Assembly: GCA_963920665.1 (NCBI GenBank)
Contig: OY987265.1
Coordinates: 5,275,001 to 5,339,000 of the forward strand
Length of the DNA: 64,000 nucleotides
DNA from: Straminergon stramineum
Lineage: Eukaryota > Streptophyta > Bryopsida > Hypnales > Calliergonaceae
Direction: 5' to 3'
Shown here: positions 12,800 to 25,004 of the stretch, one piece after another
How the letters are laid out: each line of letters opens with the position of its first letter
Numbering within the stretch: position 1 is the first letter of the stretch
Position numbers and translations under genes: made by a program
The notes under the pieces: model-generated
What the model was told of the DNA's origin: nothing
Databases searched by the model: none
What the model saw: the letters and a program-made list of their open reading frames with translations, nothing else

Positions 12800-15700
12800 A
12801 TGGAATTTGATAACATGTTTCTTTTCTACTATTCTTAGTTAACCCCTCCTCTAACACCCATTCACAAACACATGACTAACTTTACAAACACATGACTAAT
12901 TGTACGATTAACTCTAATAACTTAATCATCTTGCTTGGCAAAAGTGTCATAGGTGCTGGAATTGTAAAACATCAAGTCAAAACGTCCAAATCCCATATAA
13001 CAAGTTTATAGCTTTCATCAATAATTGGATGGCAAGTTCACATTGAATTAAATTTAAAGAAGTGAAAAATTCTTTAGCTAATTCTCAGACCAAACATACA
13101 AATCTACAAGAAAATGTAAAGATGGTTTTCTGAAAATCTACAAAATCTATTGAGTCAAATACCAATTTGTCATTTGACCATCTACTATCAAAGAATTTCT
13201 TGATAGTGAATTGAAGGAATTTCTCCATTGACATTTAGTGAGAACGAAGAGTAGAGAGGTAATTTTTATAATGAAATCCATTTTCCATCATAAATCTTCA
13301 AAGGGAATGGAATAATTTGAAGATGCGAGTTTGACAATCATTGTCAAAATGTAGGAATTGTGTTCAAAGTAAAATTTCATACCTCATTCTCTCATAGTAG
13401 AGTAATTTTTTTTAAATACTATGAACTCAAAAAAGTTGGAAAATCAAGATAAATTTCATTTTCAAAAATCCTATGGTGATTTTGAGCATCCAAAAAAAAT
13501 TTGAAAAAAATTCAGAGAAGAGGTTTGAAAATGTCAAAGAAAATTTTCCTTCCAATCCCTCTCCAAAATTTGTCCATAACTTTTTGGTTGGAATCTCAAC
13601 TGGGTTTTGGGAGATAAAAGTTAGATTGATTTTATACATTAATTCAGTTCAATTTTTTTGAAAAAAGTTATTCTACATTACCTAAATGAGGTCTAAAATT
13701 CTACTTTGAACACATTTCCTATTTTGACTTCACTATGAGTAGACAAATTACAGTCTCATATTATCACTGATCCCAAATTTAGATGATTATAGGTATTCAA
13801 TATTGAGAGAATTTGTTAAATTGAGACTTTACAACATTAATACATTTTTAAACCTTTGATTCTTTACAGGGTGATTTATTCATAAATCTTTGACTCATTA
13901 GAATGGAGGTCTCTAATTGTTGGGTTGAAGTCTCAAAATGTGCATTTTGTCTTAATTTAATAAATATGGCCCTTGTTGAATTCTTATTAATCTTAATTAT
14001 ACATATTCCACATCGGTTGTTTTACCTCCTATCACCCTTCTTGTGTAAAGATCTTGTCTTCTCAACTCTCTTCATACATTAAATGGCTTTCTAAGCCATG
14101 TAAGAGACCAATGTAAAAGGTGAATAATAAGATGGATTAGATGGATTCTAAAATATCCATTCATGTGGGATGAATATATTATAGGTTGACGGTCAAATAT
14201 AATTTATTTTTTTGGCTAAAATGCCAAATTTTTGAAAATAATATTTTAAAGTGCCAATTGTCTAGAATGTAATAGTGTGGCAAACTTGGGCCATTAGCCA
14301 CCAATCATCAATGTTTTTGAGAAGCACCCATGAGTTTTCCAAGAAGAATTCAATAAGTAGAAATGGTGAGGAGAGTGGGAATGGGAACTAGGCTAAAACA
14401 GGGCTCTAAAGGCTTCAAATCACATGTAATGTAACATGGAGAGAACACAAATTAAAGTGAAAAAACATCTTGAGCCCAACACTTGTGAAAATTTACACAA
14501 GGGTGTTCTAAGAGTTTATTGTCGTGACAATGAAATGGAGTTTATCACTTTGGATGTGGTAATCATTCAATTGAATTAGTAAACTCCATTTCATATCCTC
14601 ACCATCCTCCATGGTGAACTCTAAAAACTCCTTGTGTGAAGTACGTAGACAACGTTGTCAATATAAACCTCACAATTATGTTCACCAAGCTTTTTATGTG
14701 TAATTTTTTACCTATATTTTCAAGATTGTTCAAGGTTAGTCTATCATCAAGTTAGTGTTAATAAAGAGAGTCAAGTATGGTCTTGTGATACTTGCTTGTA
14801 AACTTGATTGTTTTTGGTAGAATCTCTAATAATTTTGATAATATTTCACTAAAGAAATCCAAAAAGTTCCACAAAATGATTTAATTCAATGCTACAATGG
14901 ACTTCTATAGTTGAGTATGAAGTGGAATGCATTCTAAAAATAATCCCATTTTTGAGCTGTGAAATTATACGGTTGTGCTATGGATTTTTTGGATTTCTCG
15001 AGTGTTTGACAATATGATGAAAAATTTTATGTGCATCATTGGCCTAGTGGAAGGCTCAAATTGTTGGATTTTGACAACTATAGATTAAGAAGTTTTCATT
15101 AATTTAGCAATTTCTAGTTTAAATTTCAAGTGTTGTACAATTGCAGCAATTAGAGATTTGTTAATTTTATTGAAATTTCCTTGTGAAAGGAGCAAGAAGG
15201 AAAAAAATCTTGAAGAATTCAACATAAAAATACGTATCACTTTGTTGGGCTTAACAACCACTAATGAGAGATTCATGAGTCCATTATTTTGGACATCAAG
15301 TTACCCAAACATTTTGAGGGCTTGTCTACATAAGTTGCTTTGTCCAAATAGAATGTTGAACAATTGAACTAATAAAACTTGAATGGACACAAAAACTGCT
15401 TTTGAATCTGCTTCTTTGTAATCAAATCTTACCAATTCAACTCATTTCCATGTGATAAAGGAAAGGCAATGGAAAAATACTACAAGAATTCGTCAATCGT
15501 CATGTTAAAGAATGACTTCATCTATTGCACTCTATAAGTCCAATGAATGATCTACGAGTCTAAATACCCTTGAAAGACTTGATAATTTTTCACTCCATGC
15601 AAAGTCCACCTTGCAAATAAGCCATTGTTGTGCAATTGAATCAATGGTACATTCACATCTAGTGTTGGGCAATTGATGTTTAGTTAGGAAATGGATTGTT

Positions 15701-18150
15701 AATTACAAGGGAATTCAAACCTATACGCTTTCGTAACCACCAATGCTACGTAGATGGTGTGGAGCTTAGCTAAGAGCATTGTTGTGGCTACTGATGACAA
15801 ATATTGTCTTAAGCACTAGCTCCTAAGAAATAGTTGTCAATCTTCAAAAAATCTAGATCTCAAAAGATTGTGGGCAACCTTACCTACTAGGATGCATGGT
15901 GGCTCATTCTTAAAGATGGTTTGTGATAAATAGGTGACATTAGCAAAAAGTAGTAGAAAAGCTACGCATTTGTATGTAGGAGCGACATATGTACCACCTA
16001 AATTCACTGTAGCATTAGCTTATCTACTTGAAGTCTTCATTGTTTAGCTACTTCAACCTACTTTGAGTCATTAGAGGGGATTTGAGTTCATGGGAGGGCC
16101 GTTTCAAGCTTGTTCCTTGTGCTATCCAAGAACGACTAGCTTCTGTCAAAAAAATATATCAAAAAAACTAAAATTCTTAGTTCTGAAATGCAAGAAGAAG
16201 TTGAAAAAAAATTCAATTTTTTTCTGACGTGGCACTGTCTCAACCATGTCAAACTGCAATAGTGGCACAATTCCTACGTTCCCCACAGCTTGGGAACTCA
16301 CAATCTTGTAAAGGCCTCAAATCTCCCCTAATGATTTCACTTGCTTCCATTATTATATGTCTTCTTATTACCTCACTTACTTCGAGGTTTGATTACATAC
16401 ATAATCTTTTTGAGGTTACATTATGTCACCATTACTCTTGTGCTTTCCATTATTTTGAATTTGAGCAATTACAATTTGTTTTTCCTTGTTGGACTTTGAC
16501 AAACTTTGGTTTGTATCAATATGCACATCCAAGTTGTATAGTAGATTGCAAGATTGAGAATGCCAAGTACTTGGTTTAAAAATTTAGTTTTAGGTGGAAG
16601 ATGTTCAATGCATGGTAGCGTGAAAGAAGCCCCATAACTTTGCTCAAAACAACTACTATAGTTTGCATGAGCCCTCTATGACCAAAATGGAATCAACTAA
16701 ACCACAATTGAAGGCACAAAATAGAAATGCAAGTATGAAATTGTGAAAGAACTTCTATGCAATACTAAATTCATTCACAAACTCTAGAGTGCAACTTCTC
16801 TAAACAAAAAGTGACAAACTTCTACTGAAACTTAGGTGAGAGAGGGGGAGGGGCACTAGTAACAATGTACCCAAAAGAAGCAACCTAACCCACTTGGTGC
16901 CACCCCCAGGTGCCAAAAAACAAGAACCATTGATTAACATGAACAAAAAAATTTGGCCCCCTTCCAAGCACCATTGATTATATTTGAAAGTGAAAAAATG
17001 TTGGACCATTGATGCAGTGGATTGAGGTCCATTGATCTTGATACATATATGTATATGAAATGAGATGTATAGAGAGAGAAATATACATAAAACGTATGGA
17101 ATTATATGTAATACATACAAATTCATATACGAAATACATATTGCATCCTCAAAGTCATATATCCCATATGGAATGCAAACCCTATCACATTCTAAAAAAT
17201 ATATGACGGGTAGGGAAGAAGGAGGTGTTAAATTAATAAACACAAAAACAAATGATTTAAAAAAATTGAATTAATGGGAAACACAATAAATTCATCAATT
17301 AATTAACTTTTGAGCTCATTGTACAATTTGACACAATGACAATGAGCTTGAAAGAGGCAATAACTACCTACTAAACACCTACAAACATATATGCTCAGAT
17401 AGTTCAGTTGCATTTTCCCCCAAGCCTACTCAACAGGAAAGGCCCTACCACGTATTTTACATTGTTGTTATTTTTTAAGAGTGGTTCTTTAATAACTCCA
17501 AGTGCAAATGTACCATAATAAAACTTGAATGGACACATGAACATCTCATATTCAACAATAAAAACTTGCCTTTTAAAAGGAACAACAATAGAAAAGAACT
17601 TGTTGAATTCAACATGCTCAAATATGATTTCTTTTATTACAGTTAAGTCCATCAACTAAATAGAATAGAAGCCTATTATTTTGGACATCAAATCACCCTG
17701 CTAAGCAATAGGCCAAACTCCAACTTTCAAATTTCTAAATACAAAAATAGACCAAATTTTCCAAAAATGATGGAAGATTTTCTGAAGTCTACATGGAAGT
17801 ATGCAATATTTGCAAGGGGAGAGTTGGAGTTGTTGGTTGGCAAAGTTTTAGGGAGAGACTTGTAAAAAGAGGAGGCAACTTTTTGACTTTTGGAAATTAA
17901 TCTAACCTTAGAATTAAGCTTTTGAGTTGCTTTTAGGTTGGCATAAAGGCAAAGTTGCTCCTTATATGTAGTTTCTTCCTATTTATGTAGAAGTGAAAGC
18001 ATTATGAAACTTGGCAAACTAATACAAAGGCAAATCCAACTTTTGTGAACTCAAAAATTCTTTTCCTATTCCAATACAGAGTATGAGTTTATCCAATTAA
18101 TTTTTAATTTGCTAGAGGTAAGGAAAGTGCATTCAAAATGGTACTTGAAA
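12800..18150. other. AT-rich spacer, no gene recognised
   Basis: Open frames here (up to 147 codons at 16,800-17,243 minus) are low-complexity or hydrophobic and match nothing I know. The stretches at about 15,085-15,400 and 17,480-17,700 share short phrases (AAAACTTGAATGGACAC and TATTTTGGACATCAA) and may be decayed copies of one repeat. At 12,839 there is a lone TTAACCCCTC with no partner end found. Confidence 0.5.
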
Positions 18151-19004
18151 TTAATCCCTAAAGTCCCATTGCCCTCTTGAGGAAAAGATTGAATTTCAAG
18201 CAAGCTCCTACGATTTTAATATTAGTTGTGATTTTCTAAAAGATTTTGTGAAGATAGAAAAAGACATTAGATTTTGGAGAATAAATGTTTATTTCAATTG
18301 GTGCCTGGGAGCCAAAGTTATAGCATAAAGAGCACAAATCTTAGTTTAGTGGGCCACCCCCCTCTTAAAAACTTAAAATAAAATACTAATTTTTTTCTAT
18401 CACAAATTGTATTTTTATCTACGTAGGAAGCTTTGATTCATTCCATTTGGATTTGTTACATGAAAGTTATGGACAAGCGTGTTTTTCGAGCAATCAATGC
18501 ATCTTCTTGAAAAATTCACTTATAGGATTCATTTTTGAACTCAATTTTCACACTTTTAAAAAATAAATGATTTCTCAAGGTTTAGGTCTTTTGCTAGAAC
18601 AATCCCACTGTTGAGATTAGTGTGTTTCAATTCCATCTTAGAGCTATTAATGGTTTAGTTTTCCCTTCAATCTTGAACCTATTTCCACATAATAATAATT
18701 TTTAATGAAGTTGTTAGTGTGTTTTAGTACTGCAAAATTTTTAAGTTAAAAAGATTTAAACCCCAAAGCTCTAGATGATCAAGGTGCAAAAAAAATTCTT
18801 TTCTTTACTTTAAATGCAAATATTTTGCAATCTACCCAATCAAAATTTTTGAAATTTCTTCCACACATTCTTACACTAGTCTAGTACAAGATCCTATGAT
18901 TAGATATACCCCAAAAAAATGAAAGATTTTTTTCTCATTGCCGCAGCAATGACAATTTTGTGTGGTTTTTGATGGAAAAAGGGCCTACGGACTTTAGAGG
19001 TTAA
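18151..19004. mobile_element. TTAA-flanked piggyBac-like element D1
   Basis: An 854-bp element. The left end is TTAATCCCTAAAGTCC, and the reverse complement of the right end is TTAACCTCTAAAGTCC. Interior blocks are shared with element C (for example around 18,430-18,480) and the right ~250 bp with C and D2. Its right TTAA (19,001-19,004) is also the left TTAA of the next element. Confidence 0.78.
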
Positions 19005-20222
19005 CCCCTAAAGTCCCATTGTCCCTAGGGGGGACAAAACTGATTTCGGGTAGGCTTGTTTAGTCTCAATTTGTACATCATTCTTATGGAAATTTTACTG
19101 CACATAGAGTATTCCAAGAGCTTCAAGCACACATAATTTTTACGTGAAACGGACCTTCGGTTCACAAGTTATGGAATTTTTTCGCAAAAATGGGGGAGAG
19201 GGGGCAGCTTGGGCAGGGCTTTTGGCATTGACTTCCCAAAATTCAAGCTGCGGGCCAAGCTGCTGGAGAAGGTAGGGGCAGCGGGTTCCCCAAAGGGATG
19301 AACAGGGCTCACGATGGGGGAGCAGAAAGAAGGGTCAATATCGAGGATCGGCTGGGAAAGAGGCTTGGCATGGAGGCATGGGAAGGAGGCTCGGGGGGGA
19401 TTTGATTGGGCCAGCACCTGCTTGCAGGCGCACCGCCTGTCTGGCTGCTGAACCGTGGCAGTGCTGTGATGAATCTCGGGGGGGTTAGCCTATCACCTCC
19501 GAGTTACAAATATTTTTTTTGCATTTGAAGAATAGGGGGGGAACTTTGGGAACAGAGAAACAATAAGGGAACACCAAGGGAACATCCCGGGAGCAGTGGG
19601 AAACCCATCATTCAAGAGCTGCCCCATGTCTTGGAGTTCACATTGCGTTAAAAATTGACATAAAAACTAGAGATTTTCAAATTTTTCAAATTTTTTTTTT
19701 TGGTTTTGTCAATTATGATTACCAACTTCAATCCACCGTTGGGATTATTGGGTTTTTGAGCTATGTGGTAGGAAAATGTGTGCAAACATTGGACAGTGTA
19801 TTGCCAAATCTTAGGACATAGTCACATTGCAGGATTTTTTTGGATGTGTTCCATGTCTTGGATTGACTTGAAAATTTGTGGGTATATGAATAATATGATA
19901 CTGATTGTGGGAAAAAATTAAATTTGAATTTCATAGTGTAAAAATTCTCCACAAGAAGCGGTCAAAGCCATCTGAAATTTTCGGGTAAGGCCCAAAAAAT
20001 AAAACCTTCTCACTTTGAATGCAATTATCTTTCAATCTGTACGGTCAAACTGAACGAAATTTTTGCCACATCATCTGATACAAGTTTAGTATAAGATCTT
20101 ACGGTTAGATTTTGAAAAAAATAATCTTGTAATTTTTTTCAATCAATGCATTAGAAATGGCAGTTTTCAGTGTTTTTCGAGGTAGAAAGTCCTTGAAAAT
20201 GCCTTGGGACTTTAGGGGTTAA
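19001..20222. mobile_element. TTAA-flanked piggyBac-like element D2 with GC-rich interior
   Basis: A 1,222-bp element with 18-bp perfect inverted ends (TTAACCCCTAAAGTCCCA) and TTAA at 19,001-19,004 and 20,219-20,222. It abuts D1 and shares one TTAA with it. Its right portion (about 19,990-20,222) is homologous to D1 and C. Bases about 19,185-19,620 are strikingly G+C-rich against an AT-rich element, and may be captured or inserted DNA. The 82-codon minus frame at 19,169-19,417 is there only because of this composition. Confidence 0.85.
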
Positions 20223-20828
20223 TATAATCTATCTATTTCCAATGGTGATGATTGTGAGTGCACATACCTTAGCCCAAGGAGGGAGAAATAGATATCATTT
20301 GACTTGTTAATAATTTGAATTAGTGTAGGTGAAACAAACTAGCGTTAGCGATCTCCACTTTGTTACTTAGATTTTTTGATCTATCCACGCAACTTCTAAC
20401 CAATAGTTTTCCAAGGATATAAAAAAATTCAACTTGGAGACAGCCGGCAAGTCCAAAGGAGCTTGCAAAATCCAGCACCCCAGGAAACCCAGTAGAGAAT
20501 GTTGTCACATAAATTTGCAGCACATACCAAGACCACCAGCTTCTCATGTCCACAAATAATTACAATTGACACCAGTCCTTTTTTTTGGCACCATGGGGTC
20601 AGATTGCACCATTTTTAAATAAATGTCTATTTTTGCCAAAAAAAAGTAATCTTTTTTTGTCATAAATTTTCCATTTTTATTTAAAATGGATGAAATCACC
20701 AACTTCGGATTTAAAAGTGCATGAATATGATTGAAAATAATTTTTTGGTCCAAAAGATGGATGAATGTAGAAATACAATACTTCACCAACTTTTAAGTGA
20801 CTGCCATCCTAGCACTTTCTCAAATTGC

Positions 20829-20928
20829 CCTAGTGCTTAATATAGTAGGACGCCCCACCACTCAGGCCTCCCATAGTGCGAGGGCTCTAACCCCTGACCT
20901 CGGCTTCGTGGCAAGAGGCCCTCATTAT
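20829..20928. repeat. 100-bp direct repeat, copy 1 (possible tRNA-derived SINE piece)
   Basis: This matches 21,287-21,387 at about 93 percent by eye. It includes GGGCTCTAACCCC, which is loosely like a pol III B box, and begins next to CAAATTGCCCTAGTGC, a phrase also found at about 32,402. A SINE origin is only a suggestion. Confidence 0.45.
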
Positions 20929-21026
20929 AATGTCCAACACTGGTTATCTGTACCATGCACGATAAGTCAATGAGAATAATACTACCTAGTAAGTTACGAT
21001 TCAGTGAGCACTAAAATTTTAGGGCA

Positions 21027-21256
21027 TTAACCCTTGAACGACACGGCGGATGATTATTGTCCAATGAATGACAAGGAATTCTCTTGTGTAGGACAGAATT
21101 GCAACTATCCATCCTCGGAATTAGGGGCGGACAGGGAAGATCTTCTACAGTAGTTTGACTCTCAATGAGTATTTTTGTTTTTTCTAAAGTGGATGATGTC
21201 ACACGGTTCCAAAATGGCTGATTTCCACTGTCACCAGCCTAGCGTTCAAGGGTTAA
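21027..21256. mobile_element. TTAA-flanked piggyBac-like MITE, A subtype, inside the foldback
   Basis: A 230-bp element with TTAA at 21,027-21,030 and 21,253-21,256. The ends TTAACCCTTGAACG match perfectly over 14 bp. The left 40 bases resemble those of the element at 5,927. It lies between the arms of the foldback at 20,572-21,601. Confidence 0.85.
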
Positions 21257-21286
21257 AATTTAGGAAGCAAGGTCGACTAGGTCAAG

Positions 21287-21387
21287 TGCCCTAGTGTTTA
21301 ATATAGTAGGATGCCCCACCACTCAGGCCTCCCGTAGTGTGAGGGCTCTAACCCCCGACCTTGGCTTCGTGGCAAGAGGCCCTCATA
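21287..21387. repeat. 100-bp direct repeat, copy 2
   Basis: The second copy of the block at 20,829-20,928, in the same orientation although the surrounding foldback arms are inverted. Confidence 0.6.
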
Positions 21388-21913
21388 GAAGTATTTCTAT
21401 AGTCATCCATCCTTTGGACCAAAAAACACTTTTCAATCATATTCATGCACTTTTTCCTTCAAATTTGGCCACTTCATCTACGTTTTTAATAGAAATGGAA
21501 ATAAATTGGCAAAAAAGTATTACTTTTATCTAACAAAAAATAGACATTTATTTTGAAATGGTGCAATTTGGCCCCATGGTGCCAAAAAAGGGCTACTTTT
21601 TATTAGTGAGACTCCCCCTACTGATTCATTATTCCCCCTATTAATTCATTTGTGTGTTTCTAAAGAAGGTACAAACAATACTCAAAAGCATTTAAAACCT
21701 TCATTTGAAGTTGTTTTAGAAAAAAACTTGTAAGAATAGGAAGTAGTACATTGATTGATGTGTGAATTTTGTTACAATCTTCATGAGATTCTTTTGTGTA
21801 TTTTGTCCATTGTATGATGTATCCACATTCAATTTAAATTTTGATATGAATTGTAGACCATGTTCTTGTACATGCCAACATGTCATTATGTTTCAATGAT
21901 TTTTTATAATTAT

Positions 21914-22772
21914 AGAAGAATCACCCATTACCAACTAAGTCCCATGGACAATCTATAAGTATTAGGAAATTCAACAGAGATATGACTAATTTTTAACCAT
22001 TAGTTTCTTCGTTTCCAACCATCTTCTAGCCATCATTGTCATAACGCATGTGCTTGGTTTTGAGAGCCAAATTAGTCTTTGCATGAGTAGTTTGGGAAGA
22101 CTCTATGTGTCTGAGATGTGTTGAGGACAACTTTTAGCTTCCAAAATTCATAACTATTTGAATTTTAAGGAAAAACATTATGAAAATTTGATAATGCCCA
22201 TCATTTCTATCTTTCTATAGGGGAAAAAATTAACATTGCCTTCTACTAAGGTAAAATAGCTCATTATGGAACGTTTATCCATTGTGGACTCCTAAGAATG
22301 ATCCCATTATGGTTTTCTTTTAGTTCTTGAGATTTGGGCCACATTCAATGTCTTAGCTAATTAGAATGGAATAATTAGTGACCATAGTAGGAACTTTCAG
22401 TTTTTTAGTGTTAGTTCATTATAGGAAGTGCCTTTTTCAGGTCTTCTATGTTAGAAAATATTGTGACTACAATAGGTGAGTAAGATGAGTGTTATGGATC
22501 AATTTTGGTTGGTTTTGGGGTAGTCTACAAACTCTTTTAGGCTGTGATGGGTTGAACACTTCAAAAATTCATAACAAATTTACACTTTGTCATAAAAATA
22601 TAGTTTCAAATGCTCCTGCCATTTCTATCACTTGACTTTCTCTAGAAAAAAAGTAGAAAATTTCAGAAATGACAATAGGGCAAACCCCCCATTTGGTCCA
22701 TAATGGGCTATTTTACCTTACTCTAGATCATGCACAAAATGCTTAAGTAGTTGGTGATGGTTGGTTCTACCA
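21914..22772. mobile_element. TA-flanked MITE, family O, copy 2 (reverse), carrying a family P element
   Basis: This lies in the opposite orientation to the copies at 11,456 and 23,961. TA is at 21,912-21,913 and 22,773-22,774. Subtracting the nested element at 22,249-22,718 and one TA gives 387 bp. The TTAA position that is occupied in copy 1 is intact here at 22,743-22,746. Confidence 0.85.
22249..22718. mobile_element. TA-flanked MITE, family P, nested in family O
   Basis: A 470-bp element with 22-bp ends AGGTAAAATAGCTCATTATG (left) and AGGTAAAATAGCCCATTATG (right, reversed), one mismatch, and TA at 22,247-22,248 and 22,719-22,720. In the uninterrupted family O copies the host sequence reads straight through with one TA (CTTCTACTACTCTAG, or its reverse complement), so the TA duplication is visible. 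The interior is homologous to 7,031-7,572 and 63,160-63,690. Confidence 0.88.
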
Positions 22773-23123
22773 TATTGACTTTAACTTCAAGCAAAGTATT
22801 CTTGGCAAAGCTCACGAATAACACATATTTAAATCCCTTTTACAAGGGAAGAGTTTGTTACAATTGCACTACGTCATGTTGTTAAAACATGGTGATACAA
22901 TGAGGTAGAGTTCAAAGTGTCCTTGTAAAGATTGGTTCTCATTTTGAAGGATAATGTCCATAAACTCTTTCCCCGTAAATTTCCCTTAAGATAGAAGACA
23001 ATTTGAACAAACATCTCAGTAATCTACTTGACTCATATTTTTCGGAGTCTTGTGGAAGAAGTTTTGAATAATTAAGGTTAGAAATATTTGGTATGTGGAA
23101 GTGCTCATAAAAGCATCCCTATA

Positions 23124-23700
23124 TTAACCCCTAAATGCTCCGACATCCATTTTTGGGACGATGAACAGATTGAATCTCAAGTTTCATCCTCTTAACTACT
23201 TGGATGAAAGTTATTATAATTTGTGGGACATACATTATCAAGTTGTTGTCCTATCTAAGGGTTGGATTTGGTGCTACTAGAGTACATATTTTTCTAAAAT
23301 TACCAATATGCAAGTATGTCAAGTAGTCAAATTGCATTGACTCTAGTTCAAAATTGGATTTGCCAAAATGAGGTCGTAGATAGGAAGAACACAAAAATTT
23401 CAAAAAATCACCATGTGTAGAGAACATCATTCCAAATTCATTCCAACAAATTTTACTCAAAAAATGATAATATTTTGTTTGTAATCGAGTTTTGAAGGAA
23501 TTTTGAAATTTCTCTCTCAAAATTTATAGAAAAAAATTGGTGATAGCATTGGTAAATCTAACCGTATAGATGGAATCTACAAATCAAAATCTACAATTTT
23601 CATTTCTATACCAATTCCAAAATATGCTTCCAAATAGCACTTTATAATGATTTTTCTCAAATCATCAATTTTGGAGATGAATCTGGACGTTTAGGGGTTA
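23124..23700. mobile_element. TTAA-type piggyBac-like element F1
   Basis: The left end is TTAACCCCTAAATGCTCC and the right end, reversed, is TAACCCCTAAACGTCC. The left flank is TTAA; on the right the flank reads TTAC, so the duplication is mutated or the boundary is slightly off. Bases 23,190-23,700 match 24,500-25,003 at roughly 80 percent. The following sequence (23,697 onward, TTACCTCCTGGAGTACTC) resembles 40,168-40,210 and may start another element. Confidence 0.7.
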
Positions 23701-23960
23701 CCTCCTGGAGTACTCTGAAGTCCAAAAAGTGGATGACGAACAAATTGAAATTGTTGTATCTTCTCATTACTGCTTGGATGAAAGCAGAGTTTTTTTAGGC
23801 AATTAAATGCCCAATTGCCTCCAAAAAAATGGGCAGCTTCAAACCTATAGAAAAAATAGGGGGTAAATGTGTTAAAAAATGTCAAATTATCATTATGGCC
23901 CTACACATTTTTGCCACAATGTTTCCCAAACCTCATTTTATCCATCATGCAAAGCCAATA

Positions 23961-24346
23961 TAGTAGAACTGCCCATTACCAGCCACTTAAGCATTTTGTG
24001 CATGATTTGGAGTAGTAGAAGGCATTATTAAATTTTTGTTGTATAGAGAGATAGAAATGATGGGCGTTGTCAAATTTTCGTAATTTTTTTCCTTAAATTC
24101 AAATTGTTATGAATTTTAGAAGCCAAAAGTTGGCTTGCTCCCATCCCCAATACATAGATTCTTCCATCACTGCTCATCTAAAGACTTATTTGGCTCTCAA
24201 AACAAAGTACATGTGCATAACAGTGATGGCTGGAAGATGGTGGGAAACCAAAAAACTAATGGTTACTTATTGGTCATCTCTTTGTTGAATTTCCCATTAC
24301 CTATGTATTGACCATGGGTCTTGGCTAGTCATGGGAGGTTCTACCA
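23961..24346. mobile_element. TA-flanked MITE, family O, copy 3, uninterrupted
   Basis: A 386-bp intact copy, flanked by TA at 23,959-23,960 and 24,347-24,348. The ends are TAGTAGAACTGCCCATTACC and, reversed, TGGTAGAACCTCCCATGACT. It carries the empty TTAA at 23,987-23,990 and the empty TA within AGTAGTAGAAGG, so it shows what the two interrupted copies looked like before insertion. Confidence 0.9.
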
Positions 24347-24499
24347 TACATACAAAAATTGCATACAAAAATTACATATTCGAAATTGTATACTCATAAT
24401 TGGCCTCATTCAATTCAAATTCACAAAATGAAAGAGCCATGAAATGCAAAACCTTCTTGAAAGAAAGGTCACATAACCATTTGTTTGAAAACCAAAAAA

Positions 24500-25004
24500 A
24501 ACAACTAGATGAAAGTCATCGTAATTTGTGGAGATAATTATCAAGTTCTTGTCCTATCCAAGGTTTGGATTTGTTGTTACTAGAGTACATATTTTTCTAA
24601 AATTACAAATGTGCAAGTATGTCAAGTGGTCAAACTACGTTGACTTTTGTTCAAACTAGATTTGCCAAAATGAGGTCATAGATTTTAAGAGCACAAAAAT
24701 TTTAGAAAATCACCATGTGAAGAGAACCTCATTTCAAATCCATACCAAAAAATTTAACTCAAAAAATGATAATATTTTGCTTGTAATTGAATTAAGAAGG
24801 GATTTTGAAATTTCCCTTTCAAAATTTATAAAAAAATATTGATGATAGCATTGGTGAATCTAACCATATGGATAGAATCTACAACTCACAATCTACAACT
24901 TTTGTTTGTATGTCAATTCCAAAATATGCTTCTAAATAGCACTTTATAATGATTTTTTTTCAAATAGTTAATTTTGGAAATGAGTTTGGACGTTCCAAGG
25001 TTAA
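24500..25004. mobile_element. TTAA-type piggyBac-like element F2, left-truncated
   Basis: Homologous to F1 over its right 500 bp, ending GGACGTTCCAAGGTTAA with TTAA at 25,001-25,004. The left end is missing: at about 24,500 the similarity to F1 stops. Confidence 0.6.

Larger units (their letters stand above)
20572..21601. mobile_element. Foldback element with ~210-bp inverted arms
   Basis: The left arm at about 20,572-20,780 and the right arm at about 21,391-21,601 are inverted copies, roughly 85-90 percent identical by eye. The outer parts contain GGCACCATGGGG and GGCCCCATGGTGCC. Between the arms lie two direct copies of a ~100-bp GC-richer block (20,829-20,928 and 21,287-21,387) and an inserted TTAA element. 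I could not define a target duplication at the outer ends. Confidence 0.65.

Noticed and set aside
12839..12850. A lone TTAACCCCTC as another TTAA element end
   Set aside because: No matching right end could be found nearby.
16800..17243. A 147-codon minus frame, the longest in the 12.8-18.1 kb spacer
   Set aside because: It is AT-driven and hydrophobic with no recognisable motif or splice context.
19169..19417. An 82-codon Pro/Ser-rich minus frame
   Set aside because: It lies wholly inside a TTAA element and follows from its G+C-rich block; no splice or protein evidence.
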